Assembly (NCBI GenBank): GCA_900753715.1
Contig: CAAEAE010000038.1
Location: forward strand, 1-7,537
Origin: an uncultured Roseburia sp.
GTDB taxonomy: Bacteria; Bacillota_A; Clostridia; Lachnospirales; Lachnospiraceae
Reading direction: 5' to 3'
Length of the DNA: 7,537 nucleotides
The position numbers were made by a program, and so were the translations under genes. Shown piece after piece: positions 5,843 through 7,537 of this stretch. The notes under the pieces were generated by a model. That model searched no databases. It saw only the letters and a program-made list of their open reading frames with translations, and was not told the origin of the DNA. Position 1 is the first letter of the stretch. Every line of letters begins with the position of its first letter.

Positions 5843-6283
5843 ATGGAAGTCAAGATGAATAAAGAAATCCGGGACTATCAGGAATCCATGTTTATGGGAC
5901 TGGACCTGAGACAATGTGTGTGTTCTGTTCTTGCGATTCTTACAGCAATCGGAATTTACTTTGGAATGCGTGAAATTACCGGACAGGAAATAACCGGATG
6001 GCTGTGTGTGCTTGGTGCTGCTCCATTTGCTGCCTGTGGCTTTTTCAAATATCATGGTATGACAGCCGAACAGTTTTTATGGGCAGTGATCAAATCCGAA
6101 TTGCTGTATCCGAAGAAACTGGTGTTTCAGTCGGAAGATATCTACTACTCCTGCATGCAGGAGACCATCTCGCTGGGAGAAAAGAATCAAAAGGATGGAG
6201 CGGAAATCATAAAAGAGCGGGAGCAAAGAGCAGAAGCAAAACAGAGAAAGAAACGCAAGGGAAGGAGTGATGCCTTTGATTAA
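5843..6283 (+). CDS. PrgI family protein (VirB3-like)
   Basis: A 146-residue membrane protein starting at ATG 5843, nine bases after GGAG (5830-5833). Two hydrophobic helices at about 25-41 (CVCSVLAILTAIGIYFG) and 51-67 (TGWLCVLGAAPFAACGF) are separated by a short polar turn. The motif FKYHGMTAEQFLWAVIKSEL (68-87), then PKKLVF, is typical of PrgI-type VirB3 homologues. VirB3 anchors the VirB4 ATPase to the inner membrane, and here virB4 directly follows and overlaps, as usual for this pair. The C-terminal 35 residues form a highly charged helix (KEREQRAEAKQRKKRKGRSD), longer and more basic than needed for the VirB3 core. ATG 5855 in the same frame is a weaker alternative start. Confidence 0.85.
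   Translation: MEVKMNKEIRDYQESMFMGLDLRQCVCSVLAILTAIGIYFGMREITGQEITGWLCVLGAAPFAACGFFKYHGMTAEQFLWAVIKSELLYPKKLVFQSEDIYYSCMQETISLGEKNQKDGAEIIKEREQRAEAKQRKKRKGRSDAFD
6262..6267 (+). promoter_or_regulatory. Shine-Dalgarno site for virB4 inside prgI
   Basis: AAGGAG lies only two bases before ATG 6270 but eight bases before the in-frame TTG at 6276. The normal spacing therefore favours the TTG. An AAGG at 6257-6260 could serve ATG 6270 instead. Confidence 0.6.
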
Positions 6284-7537
6284 AACCTTAAGTCAGGCAC
6301 TTCGGATGGATAAGGAACGCTTCAAAGTTCCGAAATCAGTCCAACAGGCAATTCCCATCCAGCGAATCTGGCCGGATGGAATTTTTCAACAGGGAACGAA
6401 ATTCTCAAAAACATATCGTTTTACAGATATCAACTATTATATTGCGAGTAAGGACAATAAGACAGAAATGTTTCTGGATTATTCCGAACTCTTAAATTCA
6501 CTGGATTCCGGCATTTCTGCCAAAATTACCATCAATAACCGGAGAATCAATAAAGAAGAATTTGAAAAATCAATCCTGCTTCCAATGAAGGAAGATGGAC
6601 TGGACCACTATCGGGAAGAATACAACGAAATGCTCCTGTCTAAGATTACAGGAACAAACAACAGCATCTATCAGGAACGGTATCTGACTGTCAGTGTACA
6701 TAAAAGATCGATTGACGATGCAAGAACCTATTTTGCACGTATCGGAACAGACATCGTAACACATCTGGCAAAGTTATCGTCCACAGCAGAAGGACTGGAC
6801 GCAGAGAGCCGGCTCCAGATTTTCAGGGACTTCTTCAAGGGAGATGTCCCACAGGCATTTCCGTTTGATCTGAAACAATTTGCCAAGAAGGGAACAAGTT
6901 TCAAGGACTGGATGTGTCCGGATTCTATGGAATTTGAACGTGACCATTTTAAAATCGGTGACAGGTACGGAAGAGTCCTGTATATGCAGGATTATGCAAG
7001 TTATGTTAAAGATGACATGATTTCAGAACTGTGTGACTTCAGCCGGAATCTGATATTGTCGATTGATATCCTGCCAGTCCCTACGGATGAAGCGGTAAGG
7101 GAAATCCAGAACCGACTGCTTGGTGTGGAAACCAACGTGACCAACTGGCAGAGAAGGCAGAACGCTAATAATAACTTCTCGGCAATCGTACCATACGATA
7201 TGGAACTTCAGAGAAAAGAAACCAAGGAAATGCTCGATGATCTGACAACCAGAGACCAGCGTATGATGTTCGGGATTTTGACAATGGTACATCTGGCAGA
7301 CAGTAAAAAACAGTTGGATTCCGATACGGAATTATTATTGTCGATAGCAAGAAAGCATCTGTGCCAGATGGCAACATTAAAGTGGCAGCAAGTGGACGGA
7401 CTCAATACAGTGCTTCCTTACGGACTGCGAAAGATCAATGCCCTGCGTACATTGACAACGGAATCAACGGCTGTTTTAATCCCGTTCCATACACAGGAAA
7501 TCCTGCAGCCGGGAGGTATCTATTATGGGCAGAATGC
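6276..7537 (+). CDS. virB4: VirB4-like conjugation ATPase (CD1110 type), N-terminal part, 3' end outside window
   Basis: The frame is open to the window end, giving 420 codons. VirB4 is the cytoplasmic ATPase that powers channel and pilus assembly and associates with VirB3 and VirD4. Recognisable family segments are MIKTLSQALRMDKERFKVPK at the start, TYRFTDINY, EYNEMLL, SFKDWMCPDSMEFERDHFKI, GDRYGRVLYMQDYASYVKDD, VPTDEAVREIQNRLLGVETN, then TTRDQRMMFGILTMVH and PGGIYYGQN at the edge. In homologues I recall, this last motif shortly precedes Walker A, so the catalytic domain lies beyond the window and cannot be judged. I chose TTG 6276 for its spacing from AAGGAG and because homologues begin at about this residue; ATG 6270 would add two residues. 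The gene overlaps prgI by eight bases (14 from ATG), implying coupled translation. Confidence 0.92.
   Translation, partial: MIKTLSQALRMDKERFKVPKSVQQAIPIQRIWPDGIFQQGTKFSKTYRFTDINYYIASKDNKTEMFLDYSELLNSLDSGISAKITINNRRINKEEFEKSILLPMKEDGLDHYREEYNEMLLSKITGTNNSIYQERYLTVSVHKRSIDDARTYFARIGTDIVTHLAKLSSTAEGLDAESRLQIFRDFFKGDVPQAFPFDLKQFAKKGTSFKDWMCPDSMEFERDHFKIGDRYGRVLYMQDYASYVKDDMISELCDFSRNLILSIDILPVPTDEAVREIQNRLLGVETNVTNWQRRQNANNNFSAIVPYDMELQRKETKEMLDDLTTRDQRMMFGILTMVHLADSKKQLDSDTELLLSIARKHLCQMATLKWQQVDGLNTVLPYGLRKINALRTLTTESTAVLIPFHTQEILQPGGIYYGQN

Larger units (their letters stand above)
1..7537 (+). mobile_element. Part of the conjugation (type IV secretion) module of a Gram-positive ICE
   Basis: Ten same-strand genes with short gaps or overlaps follow a recognisable order: PcfB-like, ArdC-like, small unknown, DUF4314, VirD4, Maff2, TrbL/VirB6-like, DUF4313, PrgI, VirB4. 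This order is known from Tn1549/CTn-like elements of Clostridia; that is recall of the families, not a search. Neither end of the element lies in the window, and no relaxase, oriT, integrase or attachment site is visible, so element type and boundaries are open. An origin on a conjugative plasmid cannot be excluded. Confidence 0.88.

Noticed and set aside
5998..6270. 90-codon + strand frame inside prgI
   Set aside because: It overlaps PrgI in another frame, shows no domain pattern and has no ribosome binding site.

Overview
The window is a slice of the conjugation module of an integrative and conjugative element (ICE) from a Gram-positive host. It is of the type common in Lachnospiraceae and other Clostridia (Tn1549 / C. 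difficile CTn-like). I infer the host class from the protein families (PcfB/DUF3801, DUF4314, VirD4-type coupling protein, Maff2, TrbL/VirB6-like, DUF4313, PrgI, CD1110-type VirB4), moderate GC content, strong AGGAGG-type ribosome binding sites and frequent TTG starts. No species can be named from the sequence.

All genes lie on the + strand, tightly packed, and look like one operon that enters from the left and leaves to the right. Bases 1-651 hold the 3' part of a PcfB-like gene. It overlaps by one base an ArdC-like protein whose zinc-protease motif is degenerate (651-1631). A short intergenic stretch with two well-placed ribosome binding sites leads to a small helical protein of unknown function (1714-2025) and a DUF4314 protein (2042-2320). 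The VirD4 coupling ATPase follows. Its catalytic part is obvious, and its two N-terminal membrane helices are encoded in the same frame back to about 2317, but no ATG, GTG or TTG is available there. The secretion channel genes come next: Maff2 (a pilin-like small membrane protein), TrbL/VirB6-like, DUF4313, PrgI (VirB3-like) and the first 420 codons of the VirB4 ATPase, cut by the window end before its Walker A motif.

Together the genes would couple the processed DNA strand (VirD4, with PcfB as a likely accessory) to a membrane channel (VirB6-, VirB3- and VirB2-like proteins) powered by VirB4. The relaxase, oriT, cell-wall hydrolase, integrase and cargo are not in this window.

I see no rRNA, tRNA, CRISPR array, insertion sequence, promoter or intrinsic terminator. 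The main points for a second look are the VirD4 start (an ATAA junction that looks like a mutated ATGA overlap), a strong GNRA-loop hairpin between maff2 and the VirB6 gene, the loss of zinc ligands in the ArdC-like protein, and the long signal-peptide n-region of Maff2. The module itself is a known type; I found no evidence of a wholly new system.
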